Shown here: piece after piece, positions 1 through 6,063 of the stretch | Layout of the letters: each line of letters opens with the position of its first letter | Numbering within the stretch: the stretch's first letter is position 1 | NCBI GenBank assembly: GCA_003663175.1 | Contig: QMZM01000028.1 | Coordinates: forward strand, 1 to 12,276 | Direction of reading: 5' to 3' | Length of the DNA: 12,276 nt | Source: Candidatus Altarchaeales archaeon | GTDB lineage: Archaea; Altiarchaeota; Altiarchaeia; IMC4; QMZM01 | Translations under genes and position numbers: made by a program | Notes under the pieces: model-generated | The model's input: the letters and a program-made list of their open reading frames with translations, nothing else | Databases searched by the model: none | Told to the model about the DNA's origin: nothing

Positions 1-10
1 GGGTTATGAA

Positions 11-424
11 ATGCGACAAGTATGTGTTTATGATTTGGAATTAATAGATATAAAGAATTTTTTTGAGTCTATGTTGGGCAGGTCAAGTCATGGTCTCTTC
101 TATTCAATAGGTCAAATGATCGGCAGGAATATTGCGAGAGAGGCATCACATGAACATGAGAGATTCTTTGAGATAGTTTCAAAAAAGATTAAGGAAAGAA
201 ATTTCGTTGAGGAGATATACTTCGATAACGACACAGTAACTGTGTTTGGTTCTGTGGAGGTCCACAACTCTGACCATAATACATGTGACATATTACGGGG
301 AATCCTGGTGATTGTTTACGAATTCTATAGAAAATCGAAGAATAAATTATATTGTGAGGAAATAGAATGTGCAAGCGTTAATGGAAATAAATGCGTGTTT
401 AAGATTGAAGAGGATATTGTCTAA
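11..424 (+). CDS. V4R-domain protein (possible sensor/small-ligand-binding protein), perhaps 5'-partial
   Basis: The 137-residue product resembles V4R (vinyl-4-reductase-like) domain proteins, a family thought to bind small hydrophobic ligands or metals. Seen: an N-terminal Ser-His-Gly-Leu-Phe-Tyr...Gly-Arg stretch near residues 26-40, and the typical C-terminal half, a Cys-Asp-x-Leu-Arg-Gly helix (Cys92), then Cys115, Cys120 and Cys128 around a Glu-Cys...Asn-Gly-x-x-Cys-x-Phe-x-Ile ending. Four cysteines fit the metal/ligand site proposed for the family. No transmembrane segment is visible. The reading frame stays open to the window's left edge, so the true start may lie upstream; no convincing ribosome-binding site precedes the ATG at 11. 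The stop is 12 bp before a KaiC-like ATPase on the same strand, suggesting a two-gene signalling unit. Function in this organism is inferred from family only. Confidence 0.75.
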   Translation: MRQVCVYDLELIDIKNFFESMLGRSSHGLFYSIGQMIGRNIAREASHEHERFFEIVSKKIKERNFVEEIYFDNDTVTVFGSVEVHNSDHNTCDILRGILVIVYEFYRKSKNKLYCEEIECASVNGNKCVFKIEEDIV

Positions 425-436
425 ATTTATTTTAAA

Positions 437-1111
437 ATGGAGAGGATAGAATCTGGAATTCCAGGGCTAGATTCCATGATACAGGGTGGATTTCCGGTAC
501 CCTCCACAATATTGCTCTGCGGTGAACCGGGAACGGGTAAAACAACATTTGCATTACAGAGCGTTTTTCATACGGCAAATCAAGGAGGAGTATGTTTGTA
601 TATAACCGCAACCTCCGAACCATCTTGGGTAATCCGCAAATTCCTATCTGAGTTTAAATTTTATTCACAAAAGATGGTCGATATTGGAAGAATCATATTC
701 TTGGATATTAATGGCAAGATGAGTGAGGATCCTTATATGGTTGCAGAGCTGATAACGAAGAATGTCGAGAAATACAGACCATTAAAGATCGTTATCGATC
801 CCATAACATCACTGAAGATAGCATTGGGCAAGCCCATAGGATATAGACAATTACTCCACGAACTCGTAACATTTCTAAAGACACAGAATTGCGTTGCACT
901 ACTAACCTCGGAGGGCACATACAAAGACATAATTACATCAACTGATGCCTATATGGTAGATGGTATAATAATCCTTTCCTATATAGAGGTGGAGAACGCA
1001 CGAAAGAAGTATATTGAGGTTTTAAAGTTAAGGGGTACGAGACACCTAACCGGTAGAAGGTCGGTCGTTATCTCTGAAGAAGGCTTAAGGGTTCAACCGG
1101 AATTGAGATAA
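437..1111 (+). CDS. KaiC/RAD55-type RecA-superfamily ATPase, single domain
   Basis: A 224-residue single-domain member of the archaeal KaiC/GvpD/RAD55 group. Seen: the family opening Gly-Ile-Pro-Gly-Leu-Asp...Gly-Gly-Phe-Pro (residues 7-20), Walker A GEPGTGKTT at 29-37, a candidate catalytic Glu61 after the second strand (TATSEP), a Walker B strand ending at Asp121 (IVIDP), and a C-terminal Lys-Leu-Arg-Gly-Thr motif typical of KaiC-like domains. Such proteins act in cytoplasmic signalling or oligomeric ATPase switches; no substrate can be assigned here. It follows the V4R gene by 12 bp with no good Shine-Dalgarno, so translation may be coupled. It ends 12 bp from the convergent NAD synthetase gene, leaving almost no room for terminators. 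Only one of the two KaiC domains is present, so this is not a clock KaiC. It lacks the tail expected of GvpD. Confidence 0.85.
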   Translation: MERIESGIPGLDSMIQGGFPVPSTILLCGEPGTGKTTFALQSVFHTANQGGVCLYITATSEPSWVIRKFLSEFKFYSQKMVDIGRIIFLDINGKMSEDPYMVAELITKNVEKYRPLKIVIDPITSLKIALGKPIGYRQLLHELVTFLKTQNCVALLTSEGTYKDIITSTDAYMVDGIIILSYIEVENARKKYIEVLKLRGTRHLTGRRSVVISEEGLRVQPELR

Positions 1112-1123
1112 TTTCTGTAAAAT

Positions 1124-1927
1124 TTAAAATAATTTCACAGTTGTTGGTAGTTCTCTCTTATGTTCATTTCTCTTTATTCTCTCATCCAGATTTTTGACCA
1201 AGTCTATGGGAATCTCCAATTCGTCTGAAACTTCCTCGATCTCGTAGTTCTTCTCGAATATCATGTAGAGAATTCTATCTATAATTTCATAACTTATGCC
1301 CAATTCTTTCTCGTCAGTTTGTCCCTCCCACAATCCCGCGGATGGTTCCTTCTCTATTATTCCCCTCGGAATTCCCAAGAATTCTGCAAATTGCATAACC
1401 TGTGTCTTATACAAATCCCCAATTGGTTTTATATCACACGCCAAGTCTCCATGTTTTGTTCCATAGCCCAGGAGCATCTCGGTCTTGTTTCCGGTTCCCA
1501 AGACAATTCTATTGTCTATATTTGCAACTAAATAGAGGAGAATCATCCTGATCCTTGCCTTAACATTGCCTATGGATACTATCTTACCAATCTCATCTGT
1601 ATCGAATTTGTTCCACGGAAATTCATTTATTATGGAATTTAGAATCGGATTTATCTCTATTACCTCATACATGACATTCAATTCCCTGGATAAATTTATG
1701 GCATCTTCAACATCCCTTCTCTTGGTCAATCCCCTTTCTGGCATTATCAGTGCATAGACATCGTCAACAGATTCCGATGCCAATTTGAGAACAACCGACG
1801 AATCAATTCCACCACTCACTCCGAGAACAACACCTTTTGATTTACTCTCCCTTACAATCTCTGCAATCCTCTTCTCTATAATCCTCCTGAATTTCCTCAT
1901 CTGCTCTTTTGTCAATTTTAGACCCAT
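1124..1927 (-). CDS. nadE: NH3-dependent NAD+ synthetase
   Basis: A 267-residue cytoplasmic enzyme that amidates deamido-NAD+ to NAD+ with ATP and ammonia, the last step of NAD biosynthesis. Seen: the ATP-pyrophosphatase P-loop SGGIDSS at residues 38-44 and, later, the conserved Gly-Thr-Gly-Asn-Lys-Thr-Glu and Gly-Thr-Lys-His-Gly-Asp blocks followed by Lys-Pro-Ile-Gly-Asp-Leu-Tyr-Lys-Thr. Length matches stand-alone archaeal/bacterial synthetases of about 250-275 residues, and no glutaminase (nitrilase) domain is fused, so ammonia is the expected nitrogen donor. The ATG follows a purine-rich GATAAGGGGTTATAAG leader that overlaps the end of the upstream gene region. It lies 16 bp downstream of the cyclophilin-like gene on the same strand, so the two are probably co-transcribed. 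All recognisable motifs are intact. Confidence 0.95.
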   Translation of the reverse strand: MGLKLTKEQMRKFRRIIEKRIAEIVRESKSKGVVLGVSGGIDSSVVLKLASESVDDVYALIMPERGLTKRRDVEDAINLSRELNVMYEVIEINPILNSIINEFPWNKFDTDEIGKIVSIGNVKARIRMILLYLVANIDNRIVLGTGNKTEMLLGYGTKHGDLACDIKPIGDLYKTQVMQFAEFLGIPRGIIEKEPSAGLWEGQTDEKELGISYEIIDRILYMIFEKNYEIEEVSDELEIPIDLVKNLDERIKRNEHKRELPTTVKLF

Positions 1928-1943
1928 CTTATAACCCCTTATC

Positions 1944-2321
1944 TCATATCCTCTCTAATCTTATGGTGTCTTTTTCATTCACATGTTTGAATAAACACGG
2001 ATTCTCAACACTTCCAATTAGATTAACTGTATCTATTGGTCGGGACCTGCAAAGGAATATGCAAAATGCACGCATTGGAGGATAGTATGCGATGTCACCC
2101 TCTTCTACACTTAAACTCTGATTTTCTTCCCCAACATCTATAGGAATCCCAAAATATATCCCATCCATCCACATATTCGTAGAACCCTCAAGTGGCAGTA
2201 TCTCGAGAATTGCTGTACATGTTATTGGAGCATCTCTAAAATTCAACACGCCAACGCTCTCAAATTTCTCATGAATTATTCTTATCTCAATCTTGGACAA
2301 TCTACTAATCTTTTCCTTCAT
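1944..2321 (-). CDS. Cyclophilin-like fold protein (TM1367/DUF369-like)
   Basis: A 125-residue soluble protein resembling the small cyclophilin-like (TM1367/DUF369) family of archaea and thermophilic bacteria. Seen: the beta-rich pattern with Asp-Gly-Ile-Tyr-Phe-Gly-Ile-Pro near residues 53-60, the diagnostic Glu-Gly-Asp-Ile-Ala-Tyr-Tyr-Pro-Pro segment near 73-81, and Ala-Phe-Cys-Ile-Phe shortly after. The fold resembles peptidyl-prolyl isomerases, but family members lack the usual catalytic set and have no established reaction. A role in protein folding is therefore not supported by the residues seen. It lies between a winged-helix regulator (42 bp upstream) and nadE (16 bp downstream) on the minus strand, fitting a short operon. 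The region upstream of its start is very A/T-rich and could hold its own promoter. Confidence 0.7.
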   Translation of the reverse strand: MKEKISRLSKIEIRIIHEKFESVGVLNFRDAPITCTAILEILPLEGSTNMWMDGIYFGIPIDVGEENQSLSVEEGDIAYYPPMRAFCIFLCRSRPIDTVNLIGSVENPCLFKHVNEKDTIRLERI

Positions 2322-2363
2322 AGTAAAAATTATAAATTCGGAATTAATAATAATTATTAAAAT

Positions 2364-2768
2364 TTAGCGATACTCCAGACCAAGTTCCCTGTCTATTTCA
2401 CTTGAGATTCTTTTCATTTCCTCAAATACCATGTTTATATCTCTCTGCATCTCCTCCAGGGTTCTTGTGAGGTTCCCAGACCTAAGTGCGATTCTCTTCC
2501 CCCTTCTCACGAGGATTCCGGAATCTATTAGATAACGAATATGATAATTGACTGCGCCCCTCGTCAGATTGAACTTCTTTGCCATCGCGTTGCTATCAAT
2601 TCTCGAGTTTCTCGACAACGAAAATAAAATCTCATGAAATATCTTATATACTGGTTTGCATTTATCCCTTTCTGATAATCCAAGGCACTCACAAATCCAT
2701 CGAATGTCGGATTCCAAATCCTTTGTCCTCGGAGGTAACCTCCTCCTTATTATTATTTTCTCCATCAT
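2364..2768 (-). CDS. Winged-helix transcriptional regulator, candidate heat-shock repressor
   Basis: A 134-residue DNA-binding protein. Seen: a basic N-terminus, a winged helix-turn-helix at about residues 42-97 with recognition region Lys-Phe-Asn-Leu-Thr-Arg-Gly-Ala-Val-Asn-Tyr-His and a basic wing (VRRGKR), then a heptad-like helix at about 99-130 suited to dimerisation. It is transcribed divergently from an hsp20-hsp20-cdc48 cluster. Archaeoglobus fulgidus has a comparable regulator (HSR1) associated with cdc48 and hsp20, so I infer a heat-shock regulator; this is recalled context, not an alignment. Two adjacent ATGs occur (2768 and 2765). A TATA-like TTTAAATAT on the minus strand is centred about 27 bp upstream of the first, suggesting a leaderless mRNA. 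It may also drive the cyclophilin-like gene and nadE downstream. Confidence 0.75.
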   Translation of the reverse strand: MMEKIIIRRRLPPRTKDLESDIRWICECLGLSERDKCKPVYKIFHEILFSLSRNSRIDSNAMAKKFNLTRGAVNYHIRYLIDSGILVRRGKRIALRSGNLTRTLEEMQRDINMVFEEMKRISSEIDRELGLEYR

Positions 2769-2810
2769 ATCGTTAAATATCAGGAATTTTATATTTAAAT
2801 TTGTCTATTT

Positions 2811-2844
2811 TTCACAAAATCAAAAATTATTTTACAAAATCAAA
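2811..2844. repeat. Pair of 14-bp direct repeats, candidate operator
   Basis: TTCACAAAATCAAA at 2811-2824 and TTTACAAAATCAAA at 2831-2844 match at 13 of 14 positions and start exactly 20 bp apart, about two DNA turns. An inverted TTTGT lies just to the left at 2800-2804. The copies sit between the two divergent promoters, where a shared regulator would act. In such A/T-rich sequence chance repetition is possible. Confidence 0.45.
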
Positions 2845-2905
2845 TTTATTTTTAAACTTGAAATCCATATTTATATCCATAACTAAAATACTTAAATGTA
2901 AATGT

Positions 2906-2917
2906 AAAGGAGGTGAT
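2906..2917 (+). promoter_or_regulatory. Strong Shine-Dalgarno of hsp20
   Basis: AAAGGAGGTGAT contains GGAGGTGAT, fully complementary to the archaeal 16S rRNA 3' end, and ends 4 nt before the ATG at 2922. It overlaps the in-frame GTG at 2913, so it selects the ATG as the start. Confidence 0.85.
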
Positions 2918-2921
2918 TAGG

Positions 2922-3413
2922 ATGTGGTGGAGAAGAAGATACTCCATATTTGATGAGATGAGAAGGATGCAGGAGGAGATGGATAGGCTATTCGATGAAT
3001 TCTTCAGAGCAACAAGATTCCCAGAACTGCCATCAACCGCATTGGCGAGGAGGGGAATGATAGAGAGAAGTGAATATAGAATGCCATTAACAGATATGTG
3101 GGAGACAGACAAGGAAGTGATTATCACAATGGAGCTTCCGGGGGTTAACAAGAAGGACATAGACATAAACATATATGATGATGGAATAGAGGTGAAGGTC
3201 GAGAGGAGCGAAGATAGAAGGGAGGAGGACGAGAAGAAGGGAATGTACAGATTTGAGAGAACATATAGTGGGTTCTATAGGTATATACCATTGCCACCAA
3301 ATGTCAATGCGGAGAAGGCAGAGGCATCGTATAATAATGGCGTATTAGAGGTGAAGATACCAAAGATCATTGAAGAGGAGAAGGGTAAGGGAAGGAAATT
3401 GAAGATAAAATAA
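2922..3413 (+). CDS. hsp20: Small heat-shock protein (Hsp20/alpha-crystallin family)
   Basis: A 163-residue ATP-independent holdase chaperone expected to form cytoplasmic oligomers that bind unfolding proteins. Seen: an N-terminal arm rich in Arg, Met and Phe (1-50), an alpha-crystallin domain at about 52-150 with Glu-Leu-Pro-Gly-Val (71-75) and the hallmark Asn-Gly-Val-Leu-Glu-Val-Lys-Ile-Pro (139-147), and a C-terminal Leu-Lys-Ile (160-162) of the I/L-x-I/V oligomerisation motif. The start is set at the ATG at 2922 because an excellent Shine-Dalgarno overlaps the upstream in-frame GTG at 2913. It is first in a cluster with a second hsp20 and cdc48 and is divergent from a winged-helix regulator, so heat-inducible control is likely. 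Confidence 0.95.
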   Translation: MWWRRRYSIFDEMRRMQEEMDRLFDEFFRATRFPELPSTALARRGMIERSEYRMPLTDMWETDKEVIITMELPGVNKKDIDINIYDDGIEVKVERSEDRREEDEKKGMYRFERTYSGFYRYIPLPPNVNAEKAEASYNNGVLEVKIPKIIEEEKGKGRKLKIK

Positions 3414-3461
3414 AATAGACCTTTAATTTCCTATTTTAATTTCCATATTTTATTTTGAAAA

Positions 3462-3845
3462 ATGATATTCAAAGATTTCGAATGGTTTGATGACTTTGAC
3501 GATTATTTTATGAGAAATGCCATTGGGAGCAGATTTGTTGAGCCATTGACAGATATATGTGAAACACAGAATGAAATAATCGTTACAATGGAATTGCCCG
3601 GAGTCAGGGAGGAGGATATCGAAATAAATTTAAAACCATATTCCTTAGAGGTAATTGCGAGGAAACTGAGGAACTATGATGAAATTTGTAGGAGGTATCA
3701 GATAGAAAAAGAAATTGATGGTTATTATAAGAGAATTGAATTCTTACCAGAGATCAATACCGAGAGATACAAAAAGTCATTCATTAACGGAATCTTGGAG
3801 ATAAGATTGGAAAAGAAAACAAACAGGAGAATTGAGGTGAGATAA
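3462..3845 (+). CDS. Second, shorter Hsp20-family protein
   Basis: A 127-residue Hsp20 paralogue. Seen: a short acidic, aromatic N-terminal arm (about 1-24), an alpha-crystallin domain with Glu-Leu-Pro-Gly-Val (44-48) and Phe-Ile-Asn-Gly-Ile-Leu-Glu-Ile-Arg-Leu (107-116), and a terminal Ile-Glu-Val (124-126) matching the I-x-I/V motif. It is clearly diverged from the first Hsp20 in the middle of the domain. No Shine-Dalgarno precedes the ATG; a TATA-like TATTTTAAT centred near 3436 is about 26 bp upstream, so a second, leaderless promoter in the 48-bp gap is possible. Its last codons contain the ribosome-binding site of cdc48, and its TAA directly abuts the cdc48 ATG, so translational coupling is likely. 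The reduced N-terminal arm suggests smaller oligomers or mixing with the first Hsp20 (inference). Confidence 0.9.
   Translation: MIFKDFEWFDDFDDYFMRNAIGSRFVEPLTDICETQNEIIVTMELPGVREEDIEINLKPYSLEVIARKLRNYDEICRRYQIEKEIDGYYKRIEFLPEINTERYKKSFINGILEIRLEKKTNRRIEVR
3834..3840 (+). promoter_or_regulatory. Shine-Dalgarno of cdc48 inside the hsp20 paralogue
   Basis: GAGGTGA lies 5 nt before the cdc48 ATG at 3846 and within the last codons of the preceding gene, whose TAA (3843-3845) touches that ATG. This fixes the start and indicates coupled translation. Confidence 0.8.
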
Positions 3846-6005
3846 ATGAAAGGTAATGAATTAACACTTAGTGTTGCAGAGGCAATTCGTATGGATGTCG
3901 GCAGGGGAATCGCAAGAATTTCTAATAGAAATATGGAAAAACTCGGCTTGAGGTCTGGGGATGTAATAGAGATCTCTGGTAAGGATAAGGCAGTTGCCAT
4001 TGTCTGGAGGGGCAGACCAGAGGATGAGGATATTGACATAATAAGAATTGATGGCACAATAAGGGGAAATGCCGGCGTTAGCCTTGGCGATAAGGTGACT
4101 ATAAGAAAAATTGAATGCGTCCCAGCAGAATCCATAGTTCTCGCTCCAACTCAGGAGATAAGATTCACTTCGGATCCAACTCCATATTTTCACGAGAGAT
4201 TACTGGATAAGCCATTTATAAAAGGAATGAAATTCGACATTACAATAGTTGGTACTACCCTGCGCTTTATAGTTACAAATGTATCACCAAAGAAATGTGT
4301 TAGAGTAACTCCAGAAACCAGAGTTGTCATAAGTGAAAAGCCGGTAAAGGAACTTGAAAAACTTCCAAGGGTTAGGTATGAGGACATTGGAGGATTAAAG
4401 AATGAGATCGAATTGATAAGGGAAATGGTTGAATTGCCCATGAAACATCCAGAGGTATTCGAGAGACTGGGGATTGGTGCTCCAAAGGGTGTTCTATTGA
4501 CTGGTCCACCAGGTTGTGGAAAGACATTGATTGCAAAGGCAGTTGCTAGTGAAACGGATAGCAATTTCTATTCCTTGGCGGGACCCGAAATAATGAGTAA
4601 ATACTATGGAGAGTCTGAAAAACGATTGAGGGAAATATTTGAGGAGGCTGAAAAGAGTGCACCCTCAATAATATTCATCGATGAGATAGATTCGATAGCA
4701 CCAAAACGAGAGGAGGTAACTGGGGAGGTTGAGAGAAGGGTTGTTGCTCAATTATTAACACTGATGGATGGTCTCAAGTCGAGGGGACAGGTGGTTGTTA
4801 TAGCGGCAACGAACAGACCCGATTCTATAGACCCGGCATTGAGAAGACCCGGAAGGTTCGATAGGGAAATACGGATAGGTGTTCCGGATGAGAAGGGGAG
4901 GTTCGAGATACTACAGATTCATACGAGGGGGATGCCCCTAGACGAGGATGTTAACCTGAAGGAATTGGCAGAAAAGACCCTCGGCTTCACGGGGGCGGAT
5001 ATTGAAGCGCTATGCAAGGAAGCTGCGATGAAGGCAATAAAGGAACACCTGCCAACAATAAAGAGAATGGAAGAGAGATTACCAACGGAGATATTGGAAA
5101 AGATAAAGGTGAAGAGAAAGCACTTCTTGGACGCATTGACTCAAGTTGAGCCATCTGCAATGAGAGAGGTCCTAATAAACAAACCAAACATAACATGGAA
5201 TGATATAGGTGGTTTGGATGATGTAAAGGGCTTACTCAGAGAGGTTGTCGAGTGGCCACTTAAGGACCCGGAAAGTTTTAGGGAGTTGGGAATAAAGCCG
5301 CCCAAGGGTGTTTTACTCTATGGACCTCCCGGTTGTGGGAAGACACTACTTGCGAAGGCGATTGCAAATGAATCAAATGCTAATTTCATCGCAGTTAAGG
5401 GTCCAGAACTGCTGAGTAAGTGGGTCGGCGAGAGTGAGAAGCATGTCAGAGAGATATTCAGAAAGGCAAGACAGGTTGCTCCAAGCATAATATTCTTTGA
5501 TGAATTTGATAGCATATCAAAGATTAGAGGACGCACATTAACTGATGTTACAGAAAGAATGGTGAATCAGTTACTTACGGAAATCGATGGAATTGAGGAA
5601 TTGGAAGGGGTGGTCGTTATAGCTGCAACAAACAGACCAGATTTAATAGATCCGAGCCTGTTGAGACCCGGCAGAATAGACCTAAAGATAGAGATTCCAC
5701 TTCCAGATGAAAAGACAAGAGAAGAGATATTTAAGGTCCACACAAGAAAGATGCCCCTGGACAAGGATGTTAATCTGAAGGAATTGGCAGAAAAGACCTC
5801 TGGCTTCACAGGAGCGGATATTGAAGCGTTATGCAGAGAAGCCGCGATGAATGCATTGAGAGAAAAGAAGAGGAAGAATTTACGGAAGATCAAGGTGAGG
5901 ATGGAACACTTTGAGAATGCATTGAAAGAGATGAAGGAGAAGATGGAGGAGATGAGAAAGAAGCGAAAGAAAGCAAATAGTGAATTCGAGCCGGGGTATA
6001 TATAA
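3846..6005 (+). CDS. cdc48: Cdc48/VCP-type double AAA+ ATPase (VAT-like unfoldase)
   Basis: A 719-residue cytoplasmic unfoldase expected to form hexamers that thread proteins through a central pore, possibly for the 20S proteasome. Seen: an N-terminal substrate/cofactor domain (about 1-175, double-psi barrel plus second lobe); D1 with Walker A GPPGCGKT at 220-227, Walker B Asp279-Glu280, pore segment KYYGESE and an Arg-rich second region of homology; D2 with Walker A at 493-500, Walker B Asp552-Glu553 and aromatic pore segment KWVGESE; then a charged, lysine-rich helical tail ending Gly-Tyr-Ile. That ending is close to, but not a strict, HbYX proteasome-docking motif. Length is near the usual 730-750 residues and all catalytic motifs are intact. 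D1 and D2 share a 105-bp tract that is about 88% identical in DNA. Coupling to two hsp20 genes suggests a joint protein-triage role under stress. Confidence 0.95.
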   Translation: MKGNELTLSVAEAIRMDVGRGIARISNRNMEKLGLRSGDVIEISGKDKAVAIVWRGRPEDEDIDIIRIDGTIRGNAGVSLGDKVTIRKIECVPAESIVLAPTQEIRFTSDPTPYFHERLLDKPFIKGMKFDITIVGTTLRFIVTNVSPKKCVRVTPETRVVISEKPVKELEKLPRVRYEDIGGLKNEIELIREMVELPMKHPEVFERLGIGAPKGVLLTGPPGCGKTLIAKAVASETDSNFYSLAGPEIMSKYYGESEKRLREIFEEAEKSAPSIIFIDEIDSIAPKREEVTGEVERRVVAQLLTLMDGLKSRGQVVVIAATNRPDSIDPALRRPGRFDREIRIGVPDEKGRFEILQIHTRGMPLDEDVNLKELAEKTLGFTGADIEALCKEAAMKAIKEHLPTIKRMEERLPTEILEKIKVKRKHFLDALTQVEPSAMREVLINKPNITWNDIGGLDDVKGLLREVVEWPLKDPESFRELGIKPPKGVLLYGPPGCGKTLLAKAIANESNANFIAVKGPELLSKWVGESEKHVREIFRKARQVAPSIIFFDEFDSISKIRGRTLTDVTERMVNQLLTEIDGIEELEGVVVIAATNRPDLIDPSLLRPGRIDLKIEIPLPDEKTREEIFKVHTRKMPLDKDVNLKELAEKTSGFTGADIEALCREAAMNALREKKRKNLRKIKVRMEHFENALKEMKEKMEEMRKKRKKANSEFEPGYI

Positions 6006-6029
6006 GTTATGAATATTATAATTAATGAA

Positions 6030-6038
6030 TTTAAAATA
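6030..6038 (+). promoter_or_regulatory. TATA-like box of the exported propeller/TPR protein gene
   Basis: TTTAAAATA is centred about 30 bp upstream of the ATG at 6064, in a 58-bp gap after cdc48, and no Shine-Dalgarno is seen. A nearly leaderless transcript separate from cdc48 is likely. The call rests on spacing and composition in A/T-rich DNA. Confidence 0.4.
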
Positions 6039-6063
6039 ATCATTCTTCTAAATAATTACTAAG

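Larger units (their letters stand above)
2769..2921. promoter_or_regulatory. Divergent control region between the regulator and hsp20
   Basis: Very A/T-rich intergenic stretch serving both directions. For the minus-strand regulator, a TATA-like box (plus-strand ATATTTAAAT, 2791-2800) lies about 27 bp from the start codon, consistent with leaderless transcription. For hsp20, a TATA-like TATTTATATCC at 2868-2878 would start transcription near 2898, giving a leader of about 20-25 nt that carries the Shine-Dalgarno. Between the two boxes lie two copies of TT(C/T)ACAAAATCAAA. Promoter positions are inferred from sequence spacing. Confidence 0.6.

Noticed and set aside
1112..1123. Bidirectional terminator between the KaiC-like gene and nadE
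   Set aside because: The 12-bp gap holds no stem-loop or clear T-run.
2913..2921. GTG at 2913 as the hsp20 start
   Set aside because: It overlaps the Shine-Dalgarno; the ATG at 2922 has the correct spacing.
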